64,000 nt of DNA from Bradyrhizobium macuxiense (GTDB lineage Bacteria; Pseudomonadota; Alphaproteobacteria; Rhizobiales; Xanthobacteraceae). Of this stretch, positions 1 to 7,943 are shown one piece after another. Made by a program: the position numbers and the translations under genes. The notes beneath the pieces were generated by a model that did no database searches, was not told the origin of the DNA, and worked only from the letters and a program-made list of their open reading frames with translations. Each line of letters opens with the position of its first letter. Position 1 is the stretch's first letter. The DNA lies in the NCBI RefSeq assembly GCF_007993935.1, contig NZ_VITY01000006.1, positions 186,001 to 250,000 on the forward strand, written 5' to 3'.

Positions 1-2
1 TC

Positions 3-1298
3 GAGAACGAGCTGACGCCGGTCAACAACCGCGCCGTGGTCGCGATCGACGGCGTGCGCGACAAGCTGCGCGTGTTGCTGGTGTCCGGCGAGCCGCATGC
101 CGGCGAGCGCACCTGGCGCAACCTGTTGAAGTCGGACCCCAGCGTCGATCTCGTGCACTTTACGATTCTGCGTCCGCCGGAGAAGCAGGACGGCACGCCG
201 ATCAACGAGCTGTCGCTGATCGCGTTTCCGACCCGCGAGCTGTTCCAGCAGAAGATCAACGAATTCCAGCTGATCATCTTCGATCGCTACGCCCGCCAGG
301 GCGTGCTGCCGATCGCCTATTTCGACAACATCGCGCGCTATGTCCGCTCCGGCGGCGCGGTGCTGGTTTCGGCCGGCCCCGACTACGCCTCGACCACCAG
401 CATCTGGCGCACGCCGCTGGATTCGGTGCTGCCGGCCGAGCCGGTCGGCGTCACCGAGAAGCCGTTCTATGCGCATCTGAGCGATGCCGGGAAACGCCAT
501 CCGGTGACGCGCGGGCTGGAAGGCTCGAATGCCGAGCCGCCGCATTGGAGCCGGTTCTTCCGCACCGTCGACACCCGCAACGCGATCAACCCGCCGGTCA
601 TGACCGGCGCCGACGGCAAGCCGCTGCTGCTGCTGTCGCGGTTCGGCGAAGGCCGCGTCGCGCTGCTGCTCTCCGACCAGATCTGGCTGTGGGCGCGCGG
701 CTATGAGGGCGGCGGACCGCATCTCGATCTGCTGCGGCGGGTGTCGCACTGGCTAATGAAGCAGCCCGACCTCGACGAAGAGGCGTTGCGCATGCAGGTG
801 CAGGGCAAGGACCTGATGGTGGTGCGGCAGACCATGGCCGACACCGTGTCGCCCGTCACCGTGACGTCGCCGAGCGGCGCCACGCATGAACTGACGCTCA
901 CCGCCGGCGATCCCGGCGAGTGGCGCGCGACCTTGCCCGCGAACGAGCTCGGCCTGTGGCAGGCCACCGACGGCACGCTGAAGGCGCTGATCAATGTCGG
1001 CCCGACCAACCCGAAGGAATTCTCGGAAGTCACCTCGACCACCGACATGCTGAAGCCGCTGGCGCAGGCGACCGGCGGCGACGCACGGCGCATCGTCGAC
1101 GGATCGAGCCTCGACATGCCGCGCATCGTGCCGGTGCGCGCGTCCTCGATCTTCCGCGGCGACGGCTGGCTCGGCGTCAAGATGCGCGACGCCAGCGTGG
1201 TCAAGGGCGTCGGCGTGCTGCCGATGTTCGCCGGCCTGGTCGGCCTGCTGCTGCTGCTCGGCGGATTCGCGGCAACCTGGCTGCGTGAGGGACGCTGA
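3..1298 (+). CDS. C-terminal part of a membrane protein with a class I glutamine amidotransferase-like domain (5' end outside the window)
   Basis: The frame is open from the first bases of the window, so about 431 C-terminal residues are seen and the true start lies upstream. The first ~200 visible residues resemble the Rossmann-like fold of class I glutamine amidotransferase-like domains (segments LRVLLVSGEPH, LIIFDRY, YVRSGGAVLVSAGPDY); I see no obvious catalytic Cys-His-Glu triad, so it is probably non-enzymatic. A hydrophobic segment closes the protein (VLPMFAGLVGLLLLLGGFAA) before a short basic tail, suggesting the bulk lies outside the cytoplasm. Proteins of this type in Rhizobiales usually sit at the end of a MoxR/DUF58/BatA-like gene cluster; that cluster would be left of the window. 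The assignment is by resemblance only. Confidence 0.75.
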   Translation, partial: ENELTPVNNRAVVAIDGVRDKLRVLLVSGEPHAGERTWRNLLKSDPSVDLVHFTILRPPEKQDGTPINELSLIAFPTRELFQQKINEFQLIIFDRYARQGVLPIAYFDNIARYVRSGGAVLVSAGPDYASTTSIWRTPLDSVLPAEPVGVTEKPFYAHLSDAGKRHPVTRGLEGSNAEPPHWSRFFRTVDTRNAINPPVMTGADGKPLLLLSRFGEGRVALLLSDQIWLWARGYEGGGPHLDLLRRVSHWLMKQPDLDEEALRMQVQGKDLMVVRQTMADTVSPVTVTSPSGATHELTLTAGDPGEWRATLPANELGLWQATDGTLKALINVGPTNPKEFSEVTSTTDMLKPLAQATGGDARRIVDGSSLDMPRIVPVRASSIFRGDGWLGVKMRDASVVKGVGVLPMFAGLVGLLLLLGGFAATWLREGR

Positions 1299-1381
1299 CA
1301 CCAATAGCGCGCATATCCAATCGGCCCCGTTGCTGCAATCCCACACCAGCAACGGATCGATAAAGTGGGTCTGAACCACCG

Positions 1382-1428
1382 TTGACATCGCGGCCGCCGT
1401 CCGATGTTATAATGTAACATCGGACGGC
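1382..1428 (+). promoter_or_regulatory. Promoter with Zur-type palindrome
   Basis: Positions 1396-1428 form a perfect inverted repeat: two 14-base arms (gccgtccgatgtta and its complement) around a 5-base spacer. The core TGTTATAATGTAACA differs by one base from the E. coli-type Zur core TGTTATAATATAACA. A TATAAT hexamer lies inside the palindrome (1408-1413) and a TTGACA hexamer lies upstream (1382-1387), with a longer than usual 20-base spacer. A repressor bound here would cover the -10 region. It lies about 40 bases upstream of the DUF2946 gene and fits zinc-dependent repression of that gene and the following TonB receptor. Zur identity is inferred from the motif. Confidence 0.75.
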
Positions 1429-1469
1429 CGGGGAATGAGCGCCGTGCCGATGGGTGGGGCTCTATCGGC

Positions 1470-1895
1470 ATGAATTGGTTCCGGAGACACATCAAGACTG
1501 GCTCGCGGCTGGCGCTGTTCGCGCTCGCCGTCCAGTTCGTGCTGTCGTTCGGGCACTTCCACCCCATCGCGGCCGCGCAAGCCGCGCCCGCTGCCCAGAG
1601 CGGCCTGTCGCTGCTCGATCTCGCCTATATCGGGACCTCGGCGACGCCGGACCTCGCGGTCCAGGTGACCGGGACCGAGCCGCCCGTCAGGCACGACAAC
1701 GACCGGCATCATCCCGCCGACAATTGCGCGATCTGCGCCATCATCTCGCTCGCCAGCAGCATGCTGTTCACCGCGCCGCCGGTGCTGTTGCTGCCGGAGG
1801 CTGTCGAGCTTCTGTTCCGCACCACCAATGCCGAATTCCTCCATCTGAAGTCGGCGCCCGCGGCCTTCCGTTCCCGCGCACCTCCTGTGTCCTGA
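1470..1895 (+). CDS. DUF2946-family protein, probable metal-linked envelope protein
   Basis: This 141-residue protein starts with a basic N-terminus and a hydrophobic segment (residues ~13-30), then a hydrophilic stretch with a His cluster (RHDNDRHHPADNC) and a CAIC motif, then a second hydrophobic stretch (~95-115). The tail RSRAPP is typical of DUF2946 proteins. DUF2946 genes are often found beside TonB-dependent receptors and copper or zinc genes. The His/Cys cluster suggests metal binding, but the function is not established. It is the first gene after the Zur-type palindrome and is followed after ~130 bases by the receptor gene, so both are likely co-regulated. Start chosen at the ATG at 1470, after a G-rich stretch. 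Confidence 0.8.
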   Translation: MNWFRRHIKTGSRLALFALAVQFVLSFGHFHPIAAAQAAPAAQSGLSLLDLAYIGTSATPDLAVQVTGTEPPVRHDNDRHHPADNCAICAIISLASSMLFTAPPVLLLPEAVELLFRTTNAEFLHLKSAPAAFRSRAPPVS

Positions 1896-2025
1896 CATCG
1901 ACTGATTGCTGCACGCCCTGAGCGGACGGCCGCGTCACAGTTGCGGCTTCCCGCGGGGCAAATCGGGATCGATCCGTCGTTTCGACGGGGGCTGGATCAT
2001 CACTTCCAGCACTTGGACCAGGACA

Positions 2026-4392
2026 ATGACACTTCAGAAGACACGGGCACTCCACATCGGAGGCGCGAGCTGGCTGCTGCTCGGCGCCATGCATGGCAGC
2101 GCGCTGGCCGACGACACGCCGACGCAACTCCCTGACGTCACGGTGACGGCGCCAAGCCCGATCCAGCGGCACCGCACTGTGCCAACGCGTGCGCCGGTTC
2201 ACGTCGTCCGGGCTGCGCCGAGCCGCAACCGCGAACGCGCCGCGGCGGTGCAACCGGCGCAAGCGGCACCGGCGCCTGCGCCACAACAGGGCGTGCTGCC
2301 CGTCGTCACCGACCAGTTCGCGACTGTCACCGTGGTGCCGAACGAAGAACTGCGGCGCTCCGGCGGCGCCACGCTCGGCGATCTCTTGTTCTCCAAGCCC
2401 GGCATCACCGGGTCGAGCTTCGCGCCCGGCGCATCGAGCCGGCCGATCATCCGCGGCCTCGACGTCAACCGCGTCGGCATCGTCGAGAATGGCCTCGGCG
2501 GCGGCGGCGTCTCCGATCTCGGCGAAGATCATTTCGTGCCGATCGATCCGTTCTCGACCAACCAGATCGAGGTGGTGCGGGGACCTGCGGCGCTGCGCTA
2601 CGGCTCGACCTCAATCGGCGGCGTGGTGAGCGCGACCAACAACCGGATTCCCGACGCGATGCCGACCTGCGCGGCGGCACCGTTCCAGAGCTATGGGCTG
2701 CCGGTGAAGGCGCCGCTGGCCGACGCCGGCGGCCCGGGTTGCCTCAATGTCGAGACTCGCACCTCGGTAAGCTCGGTCAATCGCGGCGTCGAAGGCGGGA
2801 TGCTGCTGGATGCCGGCGGCAACAATGTCGCCGTGCATGCCGACGTCTACGGCCGCACGACCAGCGACTACAGCATTCCGAGCTATCCGTATCTGTTCGA
2901 CCAGACCCGACCGGTGGGCGGCCGCCAGCCGAATTCCGCGACACAGTCGGACGGCGCCTCGGTCGGCGCGTCGTATTTCTTCCAGGGCGGCTATATCGGC
3001 GCGGCGATCACGCAGAACGACTCGCTCTACCACATCCCCGGCATCGACGGCTCCGACCACAAGACCCGGATCGACGCGCACCAGACCAAGATCGCGGTCA
3101 AGGGCGAGTACCGGCCCGATGCTGCCGCGATCGACGCCGTGCGGTTCTGGGTCGGCGCGACCGACTATCGCCACAACGAGCTCGGCCTTGCCGACCCGAC
3201 CGATCTGTTCAGCGACGGCGTGCGCCAGACCTTCACCAGCAAGGAGCAGGAAGCCCGCGTCGAGGTGCAGATGATGCCGTTCAACGCACGCTTCGCAACC
3301 GTGACGACCGCGTTCGGCCTGCAGGGCGGCCACCAGGAGTTGACCGCGCCGAGCCCGGACGATCCGGGCGCGCTGTTCAACGGCCTGTGGAGCCCGAACA
3401 ACAACAACCGCGTCGCGGGTTACGTGTTCAACGAGTTCAAGTTCACGGACCAAACCAAGGCGCAAATCGCGGGCCGTATCGAGCATGTCGAGCTGCACGG
3501 ATCGATGCCGGATTTCCCGGCGAACTTCCTGCCCGACGGCGCGCCGCAGAGCGCGGTGTCGCGCAATCCGTCCTACACGCCGGTCAGCGGCAGCGTTGGG
3601 CTGATCCAGAACCTGCCCGGCGATCTCGTCGGCAGCATCACGGCGCAATATGTCGAGCGCGCGCCGAAGCCCGCCGAGCTGTTCTCGCGCGGCGCGCACG
3701 ATGCGACCGCAACTTTCGACATCGGCAATCCGAACCTGACTATCGAGACCGCGAAATCGGTCGAGATCGGCCTGCGCAAGGCGACCGGACCGTTCCGCTT
3801 CGAGGCCACCGCCTACTACACCCGCTTCAGCAATTTCATCTATCGCCGCCTGACCGGGGTGATGTGCGGCGGTGATTTCGATTCCTGCGGCAATGGCGAT
3901 CCGAGCAACGAGGCGCGCCAGGCGGTCTACTCGCAGCGGGACGCGATCTTCCGCGGCGCCGAATTCCAGAGCCAGCTCGATATCGGCGCGCTCAACGGCG
4001 GCATCTGGGGCATCGAGAACCAGTTCGACGTGGTGCGTGCCACCTTCACCGACGGCACGAACGTGCCGCGGATTCCGCCGGTGCGGCTCGGCGGTGGCGT
4101 CTACTGGCGCGACAGCAACTGGTTCACCCGCGTCAACCTGGTGCACGCGTTCGCGCAGAACGACATCGCCGTGATCGGCGAGACCCCGACCGCGGGCTAC
4201 AATCTGCTGAACGCGGAGATCACCTACAACACCAAGCTCAATCAGTCATGGATCGGCGCGCGCGAGATGACGCTTGGTCTGGTCGGCAACAATCTGCTCA
4301 ACCAGAACATCCGCAACTCCGTCTCCTACACCAAGGATGAGGTGCTGATGCCGGGCCTCGGCGTGCGGGCGTTTGCGAACTTGAAGTTCTGA
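2026..4392 (+). CDS. TonB-dependent outer-membrane receptor, ZnuD-like
   Basis: The 788-residue protein has a signal peptide ending near residue 28 (GSALADD), a TonB-box-like LPDVTVTAP, an Ala/Pro-rich segment (~40-90), a plug domain (~100-235) and a long barrel ending in phenylalanine (FANLKF), as expected for BAM recognition. The plug motifs IRGLDVNRVGIVENG and IEVVRGPAALRYGS followed by IGGVV and NRIP resemble the zinc receptor ZnuD. Cysteine pairs occur in the plug (CAAAP...GGPGC) and in a later loop (MCGGDFDSC). The start at 2026 was chosen because it begins the signal peptide; the frame is open further upstream to 1906. The upstream Zur-type site supports zinc uptake; another metal is possible. 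Confidence 0.85.
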   Translation: MTLQKTRALHIGGASWLLLGAMHGSALADDTPTQLPDVTVTAPSPIQRHRTVPTRAPVHVVRAAPSRNRERAAAVQPAQAAPAPAPQQGVLPVVTDQFATVTVVPNEELRRSGGATLGDLLFSKPGITGSSFAPGASSRPIIRGLDVNRVGIVENGLGGGGVSDLGEDHFVPIDPFSTNQIEVVRGPAALRYGSTSIGGVVSATNNRIPDAMPTCAAAPFQSYGLPVKAPLADAGGPGCLNVETRTSVSSVNRGVEGGMLLDAGGNNVAVHADVYGRTTSDYSIPSYPYLFDQTRPVGGRQPNSATQSDGASVGASYFFQGGYIGAAITQNDSLYHIPGIDGSDHKTRIDAHQTKIAVKGEYRPDAAAIDAVRFWVGATDYRHNELGLADPTDLFSDGVRQTFTSKEQEARVEVQMMPFNARFATVTTAFGLQGGHQELTAPSPDDPGALFNGLWSPNNNNRVAGYVFNEFKFTDQTKAQIAGRIEHVELHGSMPDFPANFLPDGAPQSAVSRNPSYTPVSGSVGLIQNLPGDLVGSITAQYVERAPKPAELFSRGAHDATATFDIGNPNLTIETAKSVEIGLRKATGPFRFEATAYYTRFSNFIYRRLTGVMCGGDFDSCGNGDPSNEARQAVYSQRDAIFRGAEFQSQLDIGALNGGIWGIENQFDVVRATFTDGTNVPRIPPVRLGGGVYWRDSNWFTRVNLVHAFAQNDIAVIGETPTAGYNLLNAEITYNTKLNQSWIGAREMTLGLVGNNLLNQNIRNSVSYTKDEVLMPGLGVRAFANLKF

Positions 4393-4401
4393 GACAAACG
4401 T

Positions 4402-4429
4402 ATCCCTCTGCCGTCAGCGGCAGAGGGAT
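4402..4429 (+). terminator. Hairpin after the TonB receptor gene
   Basis: A perfect 12-base-pair stem (atccctctgccg at 4402-4413 pairing with 4418-4429) with the loop tcag starts nine bases after the receptor stop codon. There is no strong T-run, so it may act as a terminator or as an mRNA 3'-end stabiliser. Confidence 0.65.
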
Positions 4430-4439
4430 CTGCTGTTGC

Positions 4440-4527
4440 GTAGCCCGGATGGAGCGCAGCGCAATCCGGGGCAGCTATACCTGCGGCGGGACTGATCCCG
4501 GATTTCGCTTCGCTCCATCCGGGCTAC
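4440..4527. repeat. Intergenic palindrome, family A copy 1
   Basis: An 88-base inverted repeat begins GTAGCCCGGATGGAGCG and ends CGCTCCATCCGGGCTAC. The outer arms are ~30 bases long and partly mismatched, around a divergent centre. The same ends recur at 17479, 20800 and 44679. It lies between convergent genes. Confidence 0.85.
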
Positions 4528-4532
4528 AAGCG

Positions 4533-4850
4533 TCAGTGGCCGACGACGACTTCGCTGATCTGGATCACCGGCTGCTGGTCAGTGTAGTTCGGAATGTCGC
4601 CCAAGATCTCCTGGGCGTGCTTGCTCATACCGGCGGCGAAGGCTTCGACCGAGTCGCAGAAGATGTGGCACATCCCGACATAGGTCGCGGGTTGCCCCGG
4701 CGCGCCGCCGGCGATCCCCTTGTCGACGGTGTAGTATTTGCAGGCGTCGCCCAGCCGCGCCTTCACCAGGGGCATGTGCTTGTCGCGATAATAGTCGTGA
4801 TCAAAGCGCGCGCCTGGATTGTTCGGATACATCACACTGACCTTGATCAT
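4533..4850 (-). CDS. EthD-family protein
   Basis: This 105-residue protein matches the EthD ferredoxin-like fold: an N-terminal strand MIKVSVMYPN, a GARFDHDYYRDKHMPL helix region with the typical Y-x3-H-MPL element, and a C-terminal strand QISEVVVGH. Members are small dimeric alpha/beta-barrel proteins sometimes linked to ring or ether degradation, but most have no known substrate. The ATG at 4850 was preferred to the in-frame GTG at 4859, since an AGGGAGA ribosome site lies about 10 bases upstream of the ATG and directly abuts the GTG. No operon partner is evident. Confidence 0.85.
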   Translation of the reverse strand: MIKVSVMYPNNPGARFDHDYYRDKHMPLVKARLGDACKYYTVDKGIAGGAPGQPATYVGMCHIFCDSVEAFAAGMSKHAQEILGDIPNYTDQQPVIQISEVVVGH

Positions 4851-4964
4851 GGCGCGCACTCTCCCTGTTGATATGACATGCGCCGGTCTTGTCCCGGCGC
4901 TTGCCTCAACTGTGCTTCAGTTTCTGATGGCGCGCAACCGTTCCCGCGATGGCCCGCGCGGATG

Positions 4965-5477
4965 TCAGATCGCCTTGCTCCAGTCCGGCTGGATCGGTCC
5001 AGATACGCCCTCGAACGCGCCGTCAACCAGTTCCATGACAAGCAGGCGACTGTAGTCGACCGGGCCGGGCATCGTCATCCGCCCCTTCGGCACCGGCTTG
5101 AAGCCGACTCGCGCATAATATGGTTCGTCGCCGACCAGCACGATCAGCCGATGGCCCTTGGCCCGGGCGTCATTGATCGCACGCTCGAGCAGCGCGCGGC
5201 CGACGCCGCGGCTGCGGAACGGCGGCTCGACCGTCAACGGCCCGAGCATCAGCGCCGGCGTATCGCCGATGGTGACCGGTAGCTGGCGCACCGAGCCGAC
5301 CAGCAAGGTGCCGATCCGCGCGGTGAAGGAGACGTCGAGCAGATGATCGACATGCTCGCGCAGCCGGTAGGCGCTGAGCACGAAGCGGCCGGGCCCGAAG
5401 GTGCGCTCGTGCAGGCGCTCGATCGCCTGGGCGTCTTTCGGGGTCTCGGGCAGGATGGTCAGGGACAATTCGGTCAT
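4965..5477 (-). CDS. GNAT-family N-acetyltransferase
   Basis: The 170-residue protein has the GNAT fold: strand and helix at the N-terminus (DAQAIERLHERTFGPGRF), the central strand LMLGPLTVEP, then the acetyl-CoA pyrophosphate loop RSRGVGRALLERA (~residues 93-105) and the following strand LIVLVGDEPYYARVGF. It resembles the YhbS group of predicted acetyltransferases; the acceptor is unknown. It lies 39 bases downstream of the NUDIX gene on the same strand, so the two are probably co-transcribed. Confidence 0.88.
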   Translation of the reverse strand: MTELSLTILPETPKDAQAIERLHERTFGPGRFVLSAYRLREHVDHLLDVSFTARIGTLLVGSVRQLPVTIGDTPALMLGPLTVEPPFRSRGVGRALLERAINDARAKGHRLIVLVGDEPYYARVGFKPVPKGRMTMPGPVDYSRLLVMELVDGAFEGVSGPIQPDWSKAI

Positions 5478-5516
5478 TGTGGGGCGCGGGATAGCATCTG
5501 GCGCGGGCGCGGTCCA

Positions 5517-6005
5517 TCACCGCCATGTGGCCGGCGGCGGCCTGCCCTCGAGCACCTCCGCGATCCGCAGCCGCGTGCCGGGGGTGGTCTCCTCCGGCAG
5601 CGCGGCCGGATCGAAGAAGCCGCAGGCCACGATCTCGCGATTCGGCTCCGGCAGCCGGTCCTGCCGGTAGTTCCGGACGACATAGACCGCGACATGATCG
5701 CGCGGCGAGACATGGCTGTTGTGGAAGATGCCGTGCAGCACCGGCTCGCCGGTGAGCTCGATCCGCCCCTCCTCCTCCAGCTCGCGCCGCAGCGACTCGA
5801 TAAAACTTTCGCCGACCTCGACCCCGCCGCCGGGCAGATACCAGCCGTGGACGTAGCTGTGCTTGACCAGGAACACGTTGTTGTCGGCGTCCAGCACCAC
5901 GGCGCGGACCCCGAGCGTCATGCTGCGGACCAGCCGCCAGTAGAAATGAAACACCCACCTGATCTGCGGCTCGTAGCGCTTGCGTAAATCGAGCAGGACC
6001 GTCAC
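5517..6005 (-). CDS. NUDIX hydrolase
   Basis: The 162-residue product carries a complete Nudix box: GGGVEVGES then SLRRELEEEGRI, which fits G-x5-E-x7-RE-x2-EE-x-G with Arg after the last Gly. NUDIX enzymes hydrolyse nucleoside diphosphate-linked substrates using Mg bound by the box glutamates; the substrate is not predictable here. The frame is open to 6200, but the GTG at 6005 follows a GAGGG ribosome site by ~5 bases, and the upstream stretch would overlap the divergent metallophosphoesterase leader. It heads a likely two-gene unit with the GNAT gene. Confidence 0.85.
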   Translation of the reverse strand: MTVLLDLRKRYEPQIRWVFHFYWRLVRSMTLGVRAVVLDADNNVFLVKHSYVHGWYLPGGGVEVGESFIESLRRELEEEGRIELTGEPVLHGIFHNSHVSPRDHVAVYVVRNYRQDRLPEPNREIVACGFFDPAALPEETTPGTRLRIAEVLEGRPPPATWR

Positions 6006-6163
6006 TGAACCCTCGCCATCATGCTGTTTGATCCGTGCTTGATCCTTGCTTTGATCCTTGCGCGCCTGCGCAGCTCTTGCCAATACAGGACAGGACGTTC
6101 GGGATAGCACGACATGACCGGCTGCCGGCCACTTTTCACCGACAATCCGAAGGGAATTGCGTG

Positions 6164-7051
6164 ATGGCAGCGTTCCGCCTCGCGCATCTGTCGGATCCAC
6201 ATCTGCCGCCGCTGCCGGCGGCGCGGCTGCGCGACCTCGCCGGCAAACGCGCCTTCGGCTATTTGAACTGGACGCGCAACCGTCACAAATATCACCGCCG
6301 CGACGTGCTCGATGCGCTGGTATCGGACATGCAGGCGCAGCAGCCGGACCATGTCGCCGTGACCGGCGACCTCGTCAACCTCGCGCTGGATGCCGAGTTC
6401 AATCCGGCCCGGCAATGGCTGGAGGGTGTCGGCGGCGCTGCCGACGTCACCGTGGTCCCCGGCAATCACGACGCCTATGTGCGCGCGACCCGGCATCGCT
6501 TCGTCAGCCACTTCGGCGAGTATCTGCGCGGCGACGCCGATGGCGCAGCGACGCATTTTCCGTTCGTGCGCCGCCGCGGCCCGGTGGCGCTGATCGGCGT
6601 CTCCTCGGCGGTGCCGACGCCGCCGCTGATGGCGACCGGCTGGCTCGGCCATGCCCAGCTCACAGCGCTGGAGACGATCCTCGCGCAGCTGTCGCGGGAG
6701 GATGCGTTCCGCGTCCTCCTGGTTCATCACCCGCTGCACTCCGACGGGCGCGCCAAGCGGCTGACCGATTCGCATCAATTGCTCGCGCTGCTCAAGCGGC
6801 ACGGCGTCGAGCTGGTGCTGCACGGCCACGATCACATCCATTCGACGATGTGGTTCGATGGCCCCGAGCGGAAGATCCCGGCAATCGGCGTGCCGTCGGC
6901 ATCGGCGCTGGCGCGCAAGCACTATCCGGCGGCGGCCTACAATCTGTTCTCGATCGAGCGCGACGGCAACGCCTGGCGCTGCGAGCAGACCGTGCGCGGC
7001 CTCGGCCATCACGACGGCATTCGCGAGCTGAAGCAAGTGCGGTTGTCCTGA
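6164..7051 (+). CDS. Calcineurin-like metallophosphoesterase
   Basis: All signature blocks of the dimetal phosphoesterase fold are present in order in this 295-residue protein: LSDPHL near the N-terminus, GDLVN, GNHDA, VHHPL and HGHDH. These supply the Asp, His and Asn ligands of the two metals. Family members cleave phosphodiesters or phosphomonoesters, such as cyclic nucleotides or UDP-diacylglucosamine; this one has no signal peptide and is probably cytoplasmic. The ATG at 6164 was chosen over an upstream in-frame ATG at 6035 because an AAGGGA site lies ~10 bases before it. Confidence 0.88.
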   Translation: MAAFRLAHLSDPHLPPLPAARLRDLAGKRAFGYLNWTRNRHKYHRRDVLDALVSDMQAQQPDHVAVTGDLVNLALDAEFNPARQWLEGVGGAADVTVVPGNHDAYVRATRHRFVSHFGEYLRGDADGAATHFPFVRRRGPVALIGVSSAVPTPPLMATGWLGHAQLTALETILAQLSREDAFRVLLVHHPLHSDGRAKRLTDSHQLLALLKRHGVELVLHGHDHIHSTMWFDGPERKIPAIGVPSASALARKHYPAAAYNLFSIERDGNAWRCEQTVRGLGHHDGIRELKQVRLS

Positions 7052-7077
7052 AGCGCGCTGCTTTTCCGGATCAAGCG

Positions 7078-7848
7078 TTAATCGCCACCGCCGCCGCCAC
7101 ACCCGCCGCCGCAGCCGCCTCCGCTGTCGCCGCCGCCTCCACCGTCGCCACCGCCTCCATCACCGCCGCCGTGGCCGCCACCATCGCCGCCATGGCTTCC
7201 GTCGCTGCCGGCATCGCCGAAGCCCGCCGACGATCCGTCGATCGATGAGTCCGAGAAATCACCACCGCAATAGGGGCTGCTGCCGGCAATGCCGCTGCGC
7301 CGCAGCGCCTCGCAGTCGGTGTGATAGATGAAGCCGTTCGCAATGTTCAGCTTGGCATCGAGCGCGAACAACAGCGGCAGCCGCGTCGGCCTGATCGGAT
7401 CGATGTTCTCGTATTTGCAGCAGTACCACCAGACCCGCCGCAGCCCTTCATTGCTCCGGCGCCGCTCCTTCACCAGCACGACGGCCGGCGTGTGATGCAG
7501 GAACGTGCCGAACGCGCGGCGGCAGAACGCGTCGTATTCGCGGGTGTAGAGAATGAATTCGTGCCAGAGATCATCGGCCGCCTGCGACGGCATCGAGACG
7601 TAGCGCTTGCCGCTCATCAGATGGGCGAGGAAGAACTGCCGCAGGCCGCGCGACACCAGCGCGCTGTCCTTGCGGGAGAAGCCGGGGTGATGTTTCTCGA
7701 GCCGGGCCAGCAGCCCCGCCGGCCATTTGAAGGTGCGGATATATTCGGCGCGCCGCAGCGTCTGCCATTTGCCGAACAGCACGGCGCTGCCGATCACGGC
7801 GCCTGCCGCCAGCACGCCGAAAAATGCCGAGGCGGGTGTTATGACCAC
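7078..7848 (-). CDS. Protein with GRDP-like WH motif and a Gly/Asp/Cys-rich tail
   Basis: The 256-residue protein opens with a hydrophobic segment (~residues 5-25), then a core containing DDLWHEFILYTREYDAFC followed by FGTFLHHTP. That pattern (WH...T..Y..FC...G.FLHH) resembles the glycine-rich-domain-protein (GRDP-like) core. The last ~50 residues are low complexity, with runs of Gly, Asp and Ser and final CGGGCGGGGGD-type repeats. The function is unknown. The start is a GTG at 7848 after a G-rich ribosome-site-like stretch; a family F palindrome lies just upstream. The tail is GC-extreme but in frame with the core. Membrane anchoring by the N-terminus is likely. Confidence 0.7.
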   Translation of the reverse strand: MVITPASAFFGVLAAGAVIGSAVLFGKWQTLRRAEYIRTFKWPAGLLARLEKHHPGFSRKDSALVSRGLRQFFLAHLMSGKRYVSMPSQAADDLWHEFILYTREYDAFCRRAFGTFLHHTPAVVLVKERRRSNEGLRRVWWYCCKYENIDPIRPTRLPLLFALDAKLNIANGFIYHTDCEALRRSGIAGSSPYCGGDFSDSSIDGSSAGFGDAGSDGSHGGDGGGHGGGDGGGGDGGGGGDSGGGCGGGCGGGGGD

Positions 7849-7870
7849 GATGCCCCCCGCCCCTATCTGA

Positions 7871-7942
7871 GCATGATCTCCGCGCAAACGCGTTCCGCGT
7901 TTGTCGCGAGGGAAAACCGCTTCGCACTTTTCCGGATCATGC
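7871..7942. repeat. Intergenic palindrome, family F copy 1
   Basis: The ends are gcatgat and atcatgc, and the interior includes gaaaaccgcttcgcacttttccgg, similar to the copies at 27942 and 34676. It lies between two minus-strand genes and ends at the stop codon of the upstream one. Confidence 0.75.
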
Positions 7943-7943
7943 T

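Noticed and set aside
4440-4527. The family A palindromes as ordinary terminators
   Set aside because: They are 80-90 bases long, share ends between unrelated loci and lack T-runs; a repeat-element origin explains the recurrence better.
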